Positions 55,150-64,000 of a DNA stretch of 64,000 bases are shown here, one piece after another. The notes below the pieces were generated by a model. The model saw nothing but the letters and a program-made list of their open reading frames with translations, searched no databases and had not been told where the DNA came from. A program made the translations under genes and the position numbers. The stretch comes from Pseudomonas sp. GM78. Lineage in GTDB: Bacteria > Pseudomonadota > Gammaproteobacteria > Pseudomonadales > Pseudomonadaceae. Within the stretch, counting starts at the first letter, position 1; each line of letters starts with the position of its first letter. Location: contig NZ_AKJF01000198.1 in assembly GCF_000282475.1 (NCBI RefSeq), positions 140,410 through 204,409 on the forward strand. The letters are read 5' to 3'.

Positions 55150-56643
55150 TCAAACAGCGATCATTCTCCCGGTTTCTTCCAGGTTCATGTGCCAGCTCAG
55201 GGCACCACGCAGGATATGCGGGGTGTGTCCGCCGATTGCGCAGGCTGCCGTGAAGTAGTCGTTCAGCGCCTGACGGTAATCCGGGTGTACACAGTTGTCG
55301 ATGATCACGCGAGCGCGCTCTCGAGGTGCCAGGCCGCGCAGGTCTGCCAGGCCGACTTCGGTGACGAGGATGTCGACATCGTGTTCCGTGTGGTCAACGT
55401 GGCTGACCATCGGCACCACGCTGGAAATCGCCCCGCCCTTGGCGATCGACTTGGTCACGAAGATAGCCAGGTGCGCGTTGCGCGCGAAGTCGCCCGAGCC
55501 GCCAATGCCGTTCATCATGCGCGTGCCGCAGACGTGGGTGGAGTTGACGTTGCCATAGATATCGAATTCAAGGGCGGTGTTGATGCCAATGATGCCGAGT
55601 CGGCGGACCACTTCCGGGTGGTTGGAGATTTCCTGCGGGCGCAGGACCAGTTTGTCCTTGTAGCGCTCCAGGTTGCCGAATACGTCAGCGTTGCGCCGGC
55701 TCGACAAGGTGATCGAGCTGCCGGAGGCAAAACTCAGCTTGCCGGCGTCGATCAGGTCGAACGTCGAGTCCTGAAGCACTTCGGAGTACATGGTCAGGTC
55801 TTCGAATGGCGATTCGATCAGGCCGCACATCACCGAGTTGGCGATGGTGCCGATACCGGCCTGCAGCGGGCCGAGCTTGTTGGTCATGCGACCCGCGTCG
55901 ACTTCTTGCTTGAAGAAGTCGATCAGGTGATCGGCGATGGCCCGGGTGTCCACGTCCGGTGGCAGCACGGTGGACGGAGAGTCCGGCTGGTTGGTGACCA
56001 CGATTGCGACGATCTTTTCCGGTGGGATCGGGATGGCGGTGCTGCCAATGCGATCGTCGACCTTGACCAGGGGAATCGGCGTGCGGGTCGGGCGATAGGT
56101 CGGGATATAGATGTCGTGCAGGCCTTCGAGGTTCGGGTTGTGCGCCAGGTTTATCTCGACGATCACGTGCTTGGCGAAAATCGCGAAGCTGGCCGAGTTG
56201 CCCACGGAAGTGGTCGGCACGATGTGGCCTTGCTCGGTAATGGCCACGGCTTCGATCACCGCGATGTCCGGCAGCTTCAGTTGCTGGTTGCGCAGCTGCT
56301 CGACGGTTTCCGAGAGATGTTGGTCGATGAACATCACATCGCCAGCGTTGATTGCCTTGCGCAAGGTGCTGTCCACCTGGAAGGGCATGCGGCGCGACAA
56401 TACGCCGGCCTCGGTGAGCTGTTTATCGAGGTCGTTGCCCAGGCTGGCGCCGGTCATCAGGCTGATCTTCAACGGGGTGACCTTGGCCCGTTCGGCCAGT
56501 GCGTGGGGTACGGCCTTGGCTTCGCCGGCGCGGGTGAAGCCGCTCATGCCGACGGTCATGCCGTCCTCAATCAGAGCGGCAGCCTCGGCGGCGCTCATCA
56601 CTTTATCCAACAACGAAGGCAGGCGAATACGGTCACGGTACAT
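55150..56643 (-). CDS. Acetyl-CoA hydrolase/succinyl-CoA:acetate CoA-transferase
   Basis: Class I CoA-transferase of 497 residues. The catalytic Glu is in NTALEFDIYGN, and the glycine loop GGSGDFARNA and the N-terminal GMTVGMSGFTRAG are family hallmarks. Length and motifs resemble succinyl-CoA:acetate CoA-transferases (AarC/Cat1), but hydrolase-type annotation is also possible. It is a single gene; a transcript from the far side would begin near 56644. Confidence 0.9.
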   Translation of the reverse strand: MYRDRIRLPSLLDKVMSAAEAAALIEDGMTVGMSGFTRAGEAKAVPHALAERAKVTPLKISLMTGASLGNDLDKQLTEAGVLSRRMPFQVDSTLRKAINAGDVMFIDQHLSETVEQLRNQQLKLPDIAVIEAVAITEQGHIVPTTSVGNSASFAIFAKHVIVEINLAHNPNLEGLHDIYIPTYRPTRTPIPLVKVDDRIGSTAIPIPPEKIVAIVVTNQPDSPSTVLPPDVDTRAIADHLIDFFKQEVDAGRMTNKLGPLQAGIGTIANSVMCGLIESPFEDLTMYSEVLQDSTFDLIDAGKLSFASGSSITLSSRRNADVFGNLERYKDKLVLRPQEISNHPEVVRRLGIIGINTALEFDIYGNVNSTHVCGTRMMNGIGGSGDFARNAHLAIFVTKSIAKGGAISSVVPMVSHVDHTEHDVDILVTEVGLADLRGLAPRERARVIIDNCVHPDYRQALNDYFTAACAIGGHTPHILRGALSWHMNLEETGRMIAV

Positions 56644-56812
56644 GGATTGTTATCTCGGGCAACGGGTAGCAGGACGTGCAGTCTAGTGAATTTCACGGCG
56701 CTGTGTCCCGCTACCAAGGTCGCAAACGAGGCGTCTATTCCGGTGCTTTCAGACAAAACACCGTTACCGTTTCGGTAATAACGCGGTGGTTTGTCCGACA
56801 ATGTTCGCAAAC

Positions 56813-56840
56813 AAAAACGCCCCGACGAGTCGGGGCGTTG
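56813..56840 (-). terminator. Terminator of the pnt operon
   Basis: AACGCCCCGAC / GTCGGGGCGTT, followed on the minus strand by TTTTTG. It lies 20 bases after the pntB stop. Confidence 0.9.
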
Positions 56841-56858
56841 TGGTACTGCGAAACGGTC

Positions 56859-58292
56859 TTACTCGACAGCTTTAACCATGTCTTCGATGACTTTCTTGGC
56901 GTCGCCGAAGACCATCATGGTTTTGTCCAGGTAGAACAGTTCGTTGTCCAGACCGGCATAGCCGCTGGCCATCGAACGCTTGTTGACGATGATGGTCTTG
57001 GCCTTGAACGCTTCGAGGATCGGCATGCCGGCAATCGGCGATTTCGGATCGTTCTTCGCGGCCGGGTTGACCACGTCGTTGGCGCCCAGCACCAGCACCA
57101 CGTCGGCCTGGCCGAACTCGGAGTTGATGTCGTCCATCTCGAACACCTGGTCGTAAGGCACTTCGGCCTCGGCCAGCAATACGTTCATGTGGCCAGGCAT
57201 ACGACCGGCAACCGGGTGGATCGCGTACTTCACGGTCACGCCGCGATGGGTCAGCTTCTCGGTCAGTTCCTTCAGCGCATGCTGTGCCCGTGCTACCGCC
57301 AGGCCGTAGCCCGGAACGATGATCACGGTGTCGGCGTTGGTCAGCAGGAAAGTCGCATCGTCAGCCGAACCGGATTTCACCGGACGCGCTTCTTTCGAGC
57401 CTGCAGGGCCCGCATCCGCCGTGTTGCCGAAGCCGCCGAGCAGTACGTTGAAGAACGAGCGGTTCATCGCCTTGCACATGATGTACGAGAGGATCGCACC
57501 GGACGAACCGACCAGCGAACCGGCAATGATCAGCATCGAGTTGTTCAGCGAGAAGCCGATACCCGCTGCTGCCCAGCCGGAGTAGCTGTTGAGCATCGAC
57601 ACCACCACCGGCATGTCGGCACCGCCAATCGGGATGATGATCAGCACGCCGAGCACGAAGGCCAGCGCCAGCATCACGCTGAAAGCGGTGTAGTCGCCGG
57701 TGAGCATGAAAGTCACGCCCAGTGCCAGTGTGGCCAGGCCCAGCAGCAGGTTCAGCTTGTGCTGACCGCCAAACTGTACTGGCGCGCCCTGGAACAGGCG
57801 GAACTTGTACTTGCCCGCCAGCTTGCCGAACGCAATGACCGAGCCGGAGAAGGTGATCGCACCGATGGCAGCGCCCAGGAACAGCTCCAGGCGGTTACCG
57901 GCCGGAATGGCATCGCCGAGGTTCTGCACGATGCCCAGCGACTGCGGCTCGACCACGGCGGCCACGGCGATGAACACCGCCGCCAGGCCGATCATGCTGT
58001 GCATGAAGGCGACCAGTTCGGGCATCTTGGTCATTTCAACGCGTTTGGCCATGATCGTACCGACAGTGCCGCCGATCAGCAGGCCGACGATCACGTAGAC
58101 GATACCGTCGTGGGCCAGTTCGGCGCCCAGCTTGTAGATCAGGCCGACCGTGGTGAGGATCGCCAGGCCCATGCCGAGCATGCCGAACAGGTTGCCGCGA
58201 CGCGACGTGGTGGGGTGCGAGAGTCCCTTGAGCGCCTGGATGAAGCAGACCGAGGCGATCAAATACAGGGAAGTAACCAGATTCATACTCAT
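56859..58292 (-). CDS. pntB: NAD(P) transhydrogenase beta subunit
   Basis: Membrane and NADP(H)-binding subunit that couples proton entry to hydride transfer from NADH to NADP+. The first half has about nine helices; the C-terminal dIII domain shows [14 protein letters not shown] and [12 protein letters not shown], and [11 protein letters not shown]. 477 residues. It overlaps the small alpha-2 gene by 4 bases (ATGA). Confidence 0.95.
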   Translation of the reverse strand: MSMNLVTSLYLIASVCFIQALKGLSHPTTSRRGNLFGMLGMGLAILTTVGLIYKLGAELAHDGIVYVIVGLLIGGTVGTIMAKRVEMTKMPELVAFMHSMIGLAAVFIAVAAVVEPQSLGIVQNLGDAIPAGNRLELFLGAAIGAITFSGSVIAFGKLAGKYKFRLFQGAPVQFGGQHKLNLLLGLATLALGVTFMLTGDYTAFSVMLALAFVLGVLIIIPIGGADMPVVVSMLNSYSGWAAAGIGFSLNNSMLIIAGSLVGSSGAILSYIMCKAMNRSFFNVLLGGFGNTADAGPAGSKEARPVKSGSADDATFLLTNADTVIIVPGYGLAVARAQHALKELTEKLTHRGVTVKYAIHPVAGRMPGHMNVLLAEAEVPYDQVFEMDDINSEFGQADVVLVLGANDVVNPAAKNDPKSPIAGMPILEAFKAKTIIVNKRSMASGYAGLDNELFYLDKTMMVFGDAKKVIEDMVKAVE

Positions 58293-58645
58293 GCTTGCTG
58301 CACCTCAGCCTTGATTGCTTCGGCCTTGGCTGCCGGAGCTTTTGCTGGCGCCGCTTTCTTCTTGAACATTTCCAGCATGCGCCGGGTCACCAGGAAGCCA
58401 CCAAATACGTTTACAGCGGCCAGGGCCACGGCCAGGGTGCCCATGGTCTTGCCCAGTGGGGTCACGGTGAGGGCGGCCGCGAGCATGGCGCCGACGATGA
58501 CGATGGCCGAGATCGCGTTGGTCACGGCCATCAGTGGGGTGTGCAGTGCAGGGGTCACGTTCCAGACCACGTGGTAGCCAACATAGATGGCCAGCACGAA
58601 GATGATCAGGTTGTAGATACCGTGAGAGATCAGCATGTCTTCCAT
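58289..58645 (-). CDS. pntAB: NAD(P) transhydrogenase alpha subunit, part 2
   Basis: The small membrane part of the split alpha subunit, 118 residues: three or four helices from [16 protein letters not shown] to [19 protein letters not shown], then an Ala/Lys-rich tail. ATG at 58645 follows GAGGAT. It lies between pntAA and pntB in one operon. Confidence 0.93.
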   Translation of the reverse strand: MEDMLISHGIYNLIIFVLAIYVGYHVVWNVTPALHTPLMAVTNAISAIVIVGAMLAAALTVTPLGKTMGTLAVALAAVNVFGGFLVTRRMLEMFKKKAAPAKAPAAKAEAIKAEVQQA

Positions 58646-58656
58646 TGTTTTTATCC

Positions 58657-59778
58657 TCAGCCGTTCTTGCGCACGATCTGGCCGTCGCGGCACATCAGGC
58701 ACGCGGCGACGATATCGTCTTCAAGGTTGATCACCAGTTGTCCTTCTTTATCGAACAACAGTTTCATGAAGTCCAGCAGGTTGCGGGCATACAGTGCCGA
58801 GGCATCGGCACCGACCGCGGCCGCCAGGTTGGTCGGGCCAACGATGGTCACGCCGTTTTCGACAACCACCTGGTCGGCCACGGTCAGCGGGCAGTTGCCG
58901 CCCTGTGCCGCCGCCAGGTCGATGACCACCGACCCCGGTTTCATCTGGGCCACGGTTTCCGCGCTGAGCAGCGTCGGTGCCTTGCGACCTGGAATCAGTG
59001 CCGTGGTGATGACGATGTCAGCCTGCTTGGCGCGTTCGTGCACGGCCACGGCCTGGCGCTGCATCCAGCTGGCCGGCATTGGGCGTGCGTAACCGCCGAC
59101 ACCGACGGCGCATTCGCGCTCTTCATCGGTCTCGTAAGGCACGTCAACGAACTTGGCGCCCAGGGATTCGATCTGCTCCTTCACCGCAGGCCGCACGTCC
59201 GAGGCTTCGATCACCGCACCCAGGCGCTTGGCCGTAGCGATGGCCTGCAGCCCGGCAACACCGGCGCCGAGAATCAGCACCCGCGCCGCTTTCACGGTGC
59301 CCGCGGCGGTCATCAGCATCGGCATGAAGCGCGGATAATGATGGGCGGCCAGCAACACGGCTTTATAGCCGGCGATGTTGGCTTGCGAGGACAGTACGTC
59401 GAGGCTCTGTGCACGGGAGGTGCGAGGCGCGGCCTCCAGGGCAAAGGCGGTAATGCCGCACTCGGCCATCTTGGCGATGGTTTCGTTGTTAAACGGATTG
59501 AGCATCCCCACCACAACGGTGCCGCTCTTTATCAGAGCAAGCTCGCTGTCGCTGGGAGCGACCACCTTCAAAATCAGCTCTGCACCGAACGCCTCACTGG
59601 CGCTGCCAATGACCGCACCAGCGGCTACATAGGCACTGTCGACAACGCTGGCATTGACGCCCGCGCCGCTTTGTACAGTGACCTTATGACCCTGGCCGAT
59701 GAGCTTCTTGATAGTTTCGGGGGTTGCAGCAACCCGTGTTTCACCGGTCTGGGTTTCGAGAGGAACACCAATGTGCAC
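58657..59778 (-). CDS. pntAA: NAD(P) transhydrogenase alpha subunit, part 1
   Basis: The soluble NAD(H)-binding part of the split alpha subunit (alanine-dehydrogenase-like). GTG start at 59778 gives [22 protein letters not shown] precedes it. The Rossmann loop is [21 protein letters not shown] (residues about 168-188), followed by [15 protein letters not shown]. 373 residues, as in P. aeruginosa. First gene of pntAA-AB-B. Confidence 0.95.
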   Translation of the reverse strand: MHIGVPLETQTGETRVAATPETIKKLIGQGHKVTVQSGAGVNASVVDSAYVAAGAVIGSASEAFGAELILKVVAPSDSELALIKSGTVVVGMLNPFNNETIAKMAECGITAFALEAAPRTSRAQSLDVLSSQANIAGYKAVLLAAHHYPRFMPMLMTAAGTVKAARVLILGAGVAGLQAIATAKRLGAVIEASDVRPAVKEQIESLGAKFVDVPYETDEERECAVGVGGYARPMPASWMQRQAVAVHERAKQADIVITTALIPGRKAPTLLSAETVAQMKPGSVVIDLAAAQGGNCPLTVADQVVVENGVTIVGPTNLAAAVGADASALYARNLLDFMKLLFDKEGQLVINLEDDIVAACLMCRDGQIVRKNG

Positions 59779-60214
59779 GTCAAATCTCCTGCGTGATCTT
59801 ATTGAGTAAACCCATGCACTACGGATGGTGCGGCTGGGGCGGCCGATCAGCACGACCCCGCCAAATTCAGGCGGGGCGCGGCATTTTGCAGGCGAACTTT
59901 GTGCCCTTTCAAGGGATTATGACGGGTGACGGAAAATTAACTACAAGTCACCCCGTGACCGAATGTCGCAACCAAACGGCTCAATCCCTTGTAGGCCGTA
60001 CCTTTCGGGCACTTTGGCGCAAATCAAACAATTTTCGCATCGGCCATATGAATGATGCGCCATTGTGCTGAAATAGTGGCGCAAAGCCGCGTCGTCAGGC
60101 GCTTATGGCACGTTTGTACTGCTTCGCCGTACAGTTTTCTTCCATGCGACAAATACTTATATCTGTAGGGTTTTTATTTTTCTGACTACGAGGTCAGATA
60201 AGTGCTCAGGGCCT
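59779..60214. other. Intergenic region between pntAA and the LysR gene
   Basis: 436 bases with no credible gene. A 7-pair hairpin CCCCGCC / GGCGGGG (59856-59876) lies in the likely pnt leader, and a short 6-pair hairpin TCTGAC / GTCAGA near 60181-60198 precedes the LysR stop. No sRNA or riboswitch was recognised. Confidence 0.55.
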
Positions 60215-61114
60215 TTATCCTTCTAGGCTGTAGCCATGGGCCTGATTTACCAGCCAGTCACGAAAAGCCCTTAAAGAGGCCGATTCGACCTTTCGCTCCG
60301 GAATCATCAGGTAATAAGCCTTGATGCTGGAGAGTGCCTGCGGGTTGGCGATCACCAGGCGCGACTCGGCCAATTCGCGCTGAATCAGGAACGGCGGGAT
60401 CAGCGCAATCCCCATATCGTGCATCGCCGCCTGGGCCAGCATGGAGAATAGCTCGTAACGCGGCCCTGTCATGTCTCGGGGGACGTTCAGGTGTTGAGAG
60501 TCGAACCATTGGCGCCAGGCGTAGGGGCGAGTGGTCTGTTGCAGCAGGGGCAGGTCGGCGATTTCAGAGGGGGTCAGGGCATCCTTGTTGCCCAACAGGT
60601 TGGGGCTGCACACGGGCATCGGATTTTCACCCATCAGCCTGTGGGATTCAGTACCCGACCAATCCGCATCACCGAAGTAGATCGCCGCGTCGAAATCGGT
60701 GTCGGCAAACAGGAATGGCCGCGTGCGGTTGGTCAGGTTGACCGTCACTTCTGGGTGTTTGTGTTGAAAGTCCTTGAGCCTGGGCAGCAGCCACTGGGTG
60801 CCAAAGGTCGGAACCACGGCCAGTTCGATGACGTTGGCTCCCTGCTGGCCCATCACCGACAAGGTGTCGCGCTCGACCGCATCGAGTTGAGTGGCCACAC
60901 GGCGACTGTAGGAAAGTCCCGCCTCCGTCAGCTTGACCCCGCGCCGGGAGCGTCGGAACAGTTCCACGCCGAGGAACTCCTCGAGGCTGGCGATTTGTCG
61001 GCAAATCGCCCCTTGGGTCAGCGAAAGTTCCAGGGCTGCCTTGGTGAAGCTTTCATGGCGGGCGGCCGCCTCGAAGCTGATCAGGGCCGTTGTGCTGGGT
61101 ATTTTCCTTCGCAT
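60215..61114 (-). CDS. LysR-family regulator next to gcdH
   Basis: A 299-residue LysR protein. The helix-turn-helix at about 1-60 includes ALISFEAAARHESFTKAALELS and TQGAICRQIASLEEFLG; the effector domain follows. ATG at 61114 gives MRRKIPSTTAL, which fits better than the upstream ATG. It diverges from gcdH with 157 bases between, so it very probably controls glutaryl-CoA metabolism (as GcdR does in related species). Confidence 0.9.
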   Translation of the reverse strand: MRRKIPSTTALISFEAAARHESFTKAALELSLTQGAICRQIASLEEFLGVELFRRSRRGVKLTEAGLSYSRRVATQLDAVERDTLSVMGQQGANVIELAVVPTFGTQWLLPRLKDFQHKHPEVTVNLTNRTRPFLFADTDFDAAIYFGDADWSGTESHRLMGENPMPVCSPNLLGNKDALTPSEIADLPLLQQTTRPYAWRQWFDSQHLNVPRDMTGPRYELFSMLAQAAMHDMGIALIPPFLIQRELAESRLVIANPQALSSIKAYYLMIPERKVESASLRAFRDWLVNQAHGYSLEG

Positions 61115-61271
61115 GTACGTCAACCTCACTAATACATCGCATTGAATGGGTTTTGCGACGTTTCGGAGTGAGAAATTAGCACAACAGTATGCGAAATCCT
61201 CGTTTGCCCAGACGCCGAACCCGGCCTAGGATCACTGCACGTTATTTGACCTGTTTCGAGAGGACACACTC

Positions 61272-62453
61272 ATGGCCGGTAAAGCTAGCTTCAACTGGAT
61301 CGATCCCCTGCTGCTGGATCAACAGCTCACCGAAGAAGAGCGCATGATCCGCGACACCGCTGCGCAGTTCGCTCAGCAAAGTCTCGCGCCGCGCGTGCTC
61401 GAAGCTTTCCGCCATGAAAAGACCGATCCGGCGATCTTCCGCGAAATGGGCGAAGTGGGCCTGTTGGGTGCAACCATTCCCGAGCAGTACGGTGGCAGCG
61501 GCCTGAACTACGTCAGCTACGGTTTGATTGCGCGTGAAGTCGAGCGTGTCGACTCCGGCTACCGCTCGATGATGAGTGTGCAATCCTCGCTGGTGATGGT
61601 GCCGATCAATGAATTCGGTACTGAAGCCCAGAAACAGAAATACCTGCCAAAACTGGCGTCGGGCGAGTGGATTGGCTGCTTCGGCCTGACCGAGCCTAAC
61701 CATGGCTCCGATCCGGGAGCGATGATCACTCGTGCACGAAAAGTGGAAGGCGGCTACAGCCTGACCGGCAGCAAGATGTGGATCACCAACAGCCCGATCG
61801 CCGATGTGTTCGTGGTCTGGGGCAAGGACGATGCCGGCGACATCCGTGGCTTCGTTCTGGAGAAGGGCTGGAAAGGCCTGAGCGCCCCGGCGATTCACGG
61901 CAAGGTTGGCCTGCGGGCTTCGATCACCGGTGAGATCGTCATGGACAACGTGTTCGTGCCGGAAGAAAACATCTTCCCAGACGTCCGTGGTCTGAAAGGT
62001 CCCTTCACCTGCTTGAACTCGGCCCGTTACGGCATTTCCTGGGGCGCACTGGGCGCAGCCGAGTTCTGCTGGCACACCGCTCGTCAATACACCCTGGATC
62101 GTCAGCAGTTCGGTCGCCCGTTGGCCGCTACCCAGTTGATCCAGAAGAAGCTGGCCGACATGCAGACCGAAATCACCCTGGCGCTGCAAGGCTGCCTGCG
62201 TCTGGGGCGCATGAAGGACGAAGGCACCGCGGCGGTTGAAATTACCTCGATGATGAAGCGCAACTCCTGCGGCAAGTCCCTGGATATCGCCCGTATGGCC
62301 CGTGACATGCTGGGCGGCAACGGTATCTCGGATGAATTCGGGGTGGCGCGTCACCTGGTCAACCTGGAAGTGGTGAATACCTATGAGGGTACGCACGACG
62401 TCCACGCGCTGATCCTCGGTCGCGCGCAGACCGGCATCCAGGCGTTCTATTAA
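61272..62453 (+). CDS. gcdH: Glutaryl-CoA dehydrogenase
   Basis: FAD enzyme that oxidises and decarboxylates glutaryl-CoA to crotonyl-CoA in lysine/glutarate breakdown. 393 residues. Acyl-CoA dehydrogenase markers are [25 protein letters not shown] and the catalytic-Glu segment [28 protein letters not shown] lies before the ATG. Followed by the CoA-transferase gene after 12 bases, so both are co-transcribed. Confidence 0.95.
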   Translation: MAGKASFNWIDPLLLDQQLTEEERMIRDTAAQFAQQSLAPRVLEAFRHEKTDPAIFREMGEVGLLGATIPEQYGGSGLNYVSYGLIAREVERVDSGYRSMMSVQSSLVMVPINEFGTEAQKQKYLPKLASGEWIGCFGLTEPNHGSDPGAMITRARKVEGGYSLTGSKMWITNSPIADVFVVWGKDDAGDIRGFVLEKGWKGLSAPAIHGKVGLRASITGEIVMDNVFVPEENIFPDVRGLKGPFTCLNSARYGISWGALGAAEFCWHTARQYTLDRQQFGRPLAATQLIQKKLADMQTEITLALQGCLRLGRMKDEGTAAVEITSMMKRNSCGKSLDIARMARDMLGGNGISDEFGVARHLVNLEVVNTYEGTHDVHALILGRAQTGIQAFY

Positions 62454-62465
62454 TAGGAGAACGCC

Positions 62466-63686
62466 ATGGGCGCGCTTTCGCATCTACGGGTACTGGATTT
62501 ATCGCGGGTGCTGGCCGGGCCATGGTCCGGGCAGATCCTCGCCGACCTTGGCGCCGAAGTGATCAAGGTCGAGCGTCCGGGCAATGGCGATGACACGCGC
62601 GCCTGGGGCCCGCCGTTCCTCAAGGACGCCTATGGCGAGAACACCAGCGAGGCCGCCTATTACCTGTCGGCCAATCGCAACAAGCAATCGGTCACCATCG
62701 ACTTCACGCGCCCGGAGGGACAGAAGCTGGTGCGTGAGCTGGCGTCCAAGTCGGATATCCTGATCGAGAATTTCAAGGTCGGCGGTTTGGCGGCCTACGG
62801 TCTGGACTATGAGTCGCTGAAGGCGATCAATCCTGATCTGATCTATTGCTCTATTACCGGGTTTGGGCAAACCGGTCCTTACGCCAAGCGTGCGGGCTAT
62901 GACTTCATGATCCAGGGTCTTGGTGGTCTGATGAGCCTGACGGGTCGACCTGAAGGCGAAGAAGGGGCGGGGCCGGTCAAGGTTGGCGTGGCGCTGACGG
63001 ATATCCTCACCGGGCTCTATTCGACGGTGGCCATCCTGGCTGCGCTTGCGCATCGAGACCACGATGGTGGTGGGCAGCATATTGATATGGCATTGCTGGA
63101 TGTGCAGGTCGCGTGCCTGGCCAACCAGGCAATGAACTACCTGACAACGGGCAATGCGCCAAAGCGCCTGGGCAATGCTCACCCTAACATCGTGCCTTAC
63201 CAGGATTTTCCTACGGCAGATGGCGATTTCATCCTGACGGTCGGGAACGACGGGCAGTTCCGCAAGTTTTCCGAAGTGGCGGGTCAGCCCCAGTGGGCGG
63301 ACGATCCGCGTTTTGCGACCAACAAGTTGCGGGTGGCAAACCGGGCTGTGCTGATCCCCCTGATCCGTCAGGCGACGGTGTTCAAGACGACCGCTGAATG
63401 GGTCGCTCAGTTGGAGCAGGCCGGTGTGCCGTGTGGCCCCATCAATGACCTGGCGCAGATGTTTGAAGATCCCCAGGTCAAGGCGCGCGGGTTGGCGATT
63501 GAGTTGCCTCACGCGTTGGCTGGCAGCGTGCCCCAGGTGGCCAGTCCGATACGGCTGTCCGAGACGCCAGTGGAGTATCGGTATGCACCGCCTTTGCTGG
63601 GCGAGCATACGCTGGAGGTTTTGCAGAGGGTACTGGGGCTGGACGCTGGCGCCGTGTCTGTACTCAAGACTTCGGGCGTCCTCTGA
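62466..63686 (+). CDS. Family III CoA-transferase (glutarate CoA-transferase type)
   Basis: A 406-residue CaiB/BaiF-type transferase that probably activates glutarate to glutaryl-CoA using succinyl-CoA as donor. N-terminal LRVLDLSRVLAGPWSGQILADLGAEVIKVE and NRNKQSVTIDF, and the central region YDFMIQGLGGLMSLTG with GVALTDILTGLY (catalytic Asp). The pairing with gcdH and the divergent LysR supports glutarate, but other dicarboxylates are possible. AGGAGAACGCC precedes the ATG. Confidence 0.9.
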   Translation: MGALSHLRVLDLSRVLAGPWSGQILADLGAEVIKVERPGNGDDTRAWGPPFLKDAYGENTSEAAYYLSANRNKQSVTIDFTRPEGQKLVRELASKSDILIENFKVGGLAAYGLDYESLKAINPDLIYCSITGFGQTGPYAKRAGYDFMIQGLGGLMSLTGRPEGEEGAGPVKVGVALTDILTGLYSTVAILAALAHRDHDGGGQHIDMALLDVQVACLANQAMNYLTTGNAPKRLGNAHPNIVPYQDFPTADGDFILTVGNDGQFRKFSEVAGQPQWADDPRFATNKLRVANRAVLIPLIRQATVFKTTAEWVAQLEQAGVPCGPINDLAQMFEDPQVKARGLAIELPHALAGSVPQVASPIRLSETPVEYRYAPPLLGEHTLEVLQRVLGLDAGAVSVLKTSGVL

Positions 63687-63691
63687 TAGAG

Positions 63692-63729
63692 CTCTTCTAT
63701 ATAGAGAAGCGTTTGCCTCTTCTATATAG
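63692..63729. repeat. Short direct repeat downstream of the CoA-transferase
   Basis: CTCTTCTATATAG occurs at 63692-63704 and 63717-63729, a 25-base period. The spacer GAGAAGCGTTTGCC allows an imperfect hairpin with the second copy. No T-run. Confidence 0.6.
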
Positions 63730-63790
63730 GGCTTAATCGGGGTGTTTTGGCGCCTTCTGTAAGTTATTGATAGAAAACTAAAATCAACGC

Positions 63791-63818
63791 TTGACGGCAG
63801 ATTCTGGAGGCCTATAAT
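63791..63818 (+). promoter_or_regulatory. Strong sigma-70 promoter, rRNA-operon P1-like
   Basis: TTGACG (63791-63796), 16 bases, TATAAT (63813-63818). An AT-rich stretch upstream can act as an UP element. It lies about 120 bases before a second strong promoter. Confidence 0.75.
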
Positions 63819-63935
63819 TCGCCCCACTTCCGGCGCAGTCGAAACAGAAAACTCCTTGGTAAACAATGAGTTATGCAGTTTTGGCAGCAGGTTGCTTCAG
63901 TTCATCGAAGCCCGAAGGAAGTTGAAAAAGAGGTG

Positions 63936-63963
63936 TTGACAGCAGCGTGTAACGCTGTAGAAT
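63936..63963 (+). promoter_or_regulatory. Strong sigma-70 promoter, rRNA-operon P2-like
   Basis: TTGACA (63936-63941), 16 bases, TAGAAT (63958-63963), then a GC-rich discriminator TCGCCTCCCGC and a leader GAGAGATCTGAAGCGC that I recognise from pseudomonad 16S rRNA leaders. The 16S gene should start beyond the window end. Confidence 0.75.
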
Positions 63964-64000
63964 TCGCCTCCCGCTGATGAGAGATCTGAAGCGCAAGTGG

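Noticed and set aside
55189-56778. 529-codon plus-strand open frame
   Set aside because: Antisense to the CoA-transferase, with no family motif.
56676-58577. 633-codon plus-strand open frame
   Set aside because: Antisense to pntB; the composition is dominated by His/Gln/Arg, typical of a shadow frame.
59856-59876. GC hairpin as riboswitch in the pnt leader
   Set aside because: A single short stem without any conserved riboswitch core.
60104-60122. TGGCACG...TGC as sigma-54 promoter
   Set aside because: The GG and GC boxes are 12 bases apart instead of 10, so the spacing is wrong.

Overview
The window reads as near-origin chromosome of a Pseudomonas of the fluorescens type. Gene content and order match the pseudomonad blocks kinB / ampDh2 / dgcH / dsbA / cytochrome c4 / engB / ersA / polA / thrB, znuA-zur-znuCB, metNIQ, the aa3 oxidase cluster (ctaCDGE, SURF1, ctaAB, sco), prlC, osmC, trpI-trpBA, pntAA-AB-B and gcdH. 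Codon use is GC-rich almost throughout, and dispersed pseudomonad REP/REPIN palindromes sit in many intergenic gaps. This assignment comes from recognised protein families and remembered synteny; no database search was run.

Layout. 1-7.2 kb: the KinB sensor kinase (5' end cut off by the window), a CSS-motif/EAL c-di-GMP phosphodiesterase, an AmpDh2-type lipoprotein amidase, a large GGDEF cyclase and an EEP-fold hydrolase. 7.2-14.4 kb: DsbA, two small c-type cytochromes, EngB, an ErsA/Spot 42-position small RNA, DNA polymerase I, a DUF2782 protein and homoserine kinase. 14.4-18.3 kb: the divergent zinc-uptake locus znuA | zur-znuC-znuB and a lipoprotein. 18.3-24.5 kb: catalase HPII, metNIQ and an AT-rich orphan RHS toxin-like gene. 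24.5-33.4 kb: the aa3 cytochrome oxidase and haem A/copper assembly cluster, in two minus-strand units separated by a small plus-strand membrane-protein gene. 33.4-44.6 kb: a conserved helical protein, a SulP transporter with a beta-carbonic anhydrase, a radical-SAM gene behind a LexA box, a small protein with one dockerin-like Ca2+ loop, YheV, PrlC, gamma-carbonic anhydrase, a HAD phosphatase, an aminopeptidase lipoprotein and two tandem paralogous lipoproteins. 44.3-51.2 kb: two DUF1161 proteins, OsmC, a luciferase-like monooxygenase, dodecin, a DUF883 membrane-tethered protein, trpI-trpBA and a CigR/RcnB-like protein. 51.2-56.7 kb: a DUF4105 protein behind three tandem DUF2388 paralogues, a DUF1127 protein in a region rich in CTGTA elements, and a CoA-transferase. 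56.8-63.7 kb: transhydrogenase and the glutaryl-CoA locus. The last 230 bases carry two strong tandem promoters that match the pseudomonad ribosomal RNA leader; the 16S gene should begin outside the window.

How the parts connect. KinB acts on the AlgB/AlgU (sigma-22) alginate and envelope-stress network. Two candidate AlgU promoters lie in the same window, ahead of the ErsA-like RNA and ahead of osmC. The oxidase cluster has an RpoS-style -10 element. Zinc uptake has a Zur-like box between znuA and zur. The clearest accessory elements are the RHS gene, the dockerin-like ORF and the repeats. I saw no CRISPR array, tRNA gene, complete insertion sequence or prophage.
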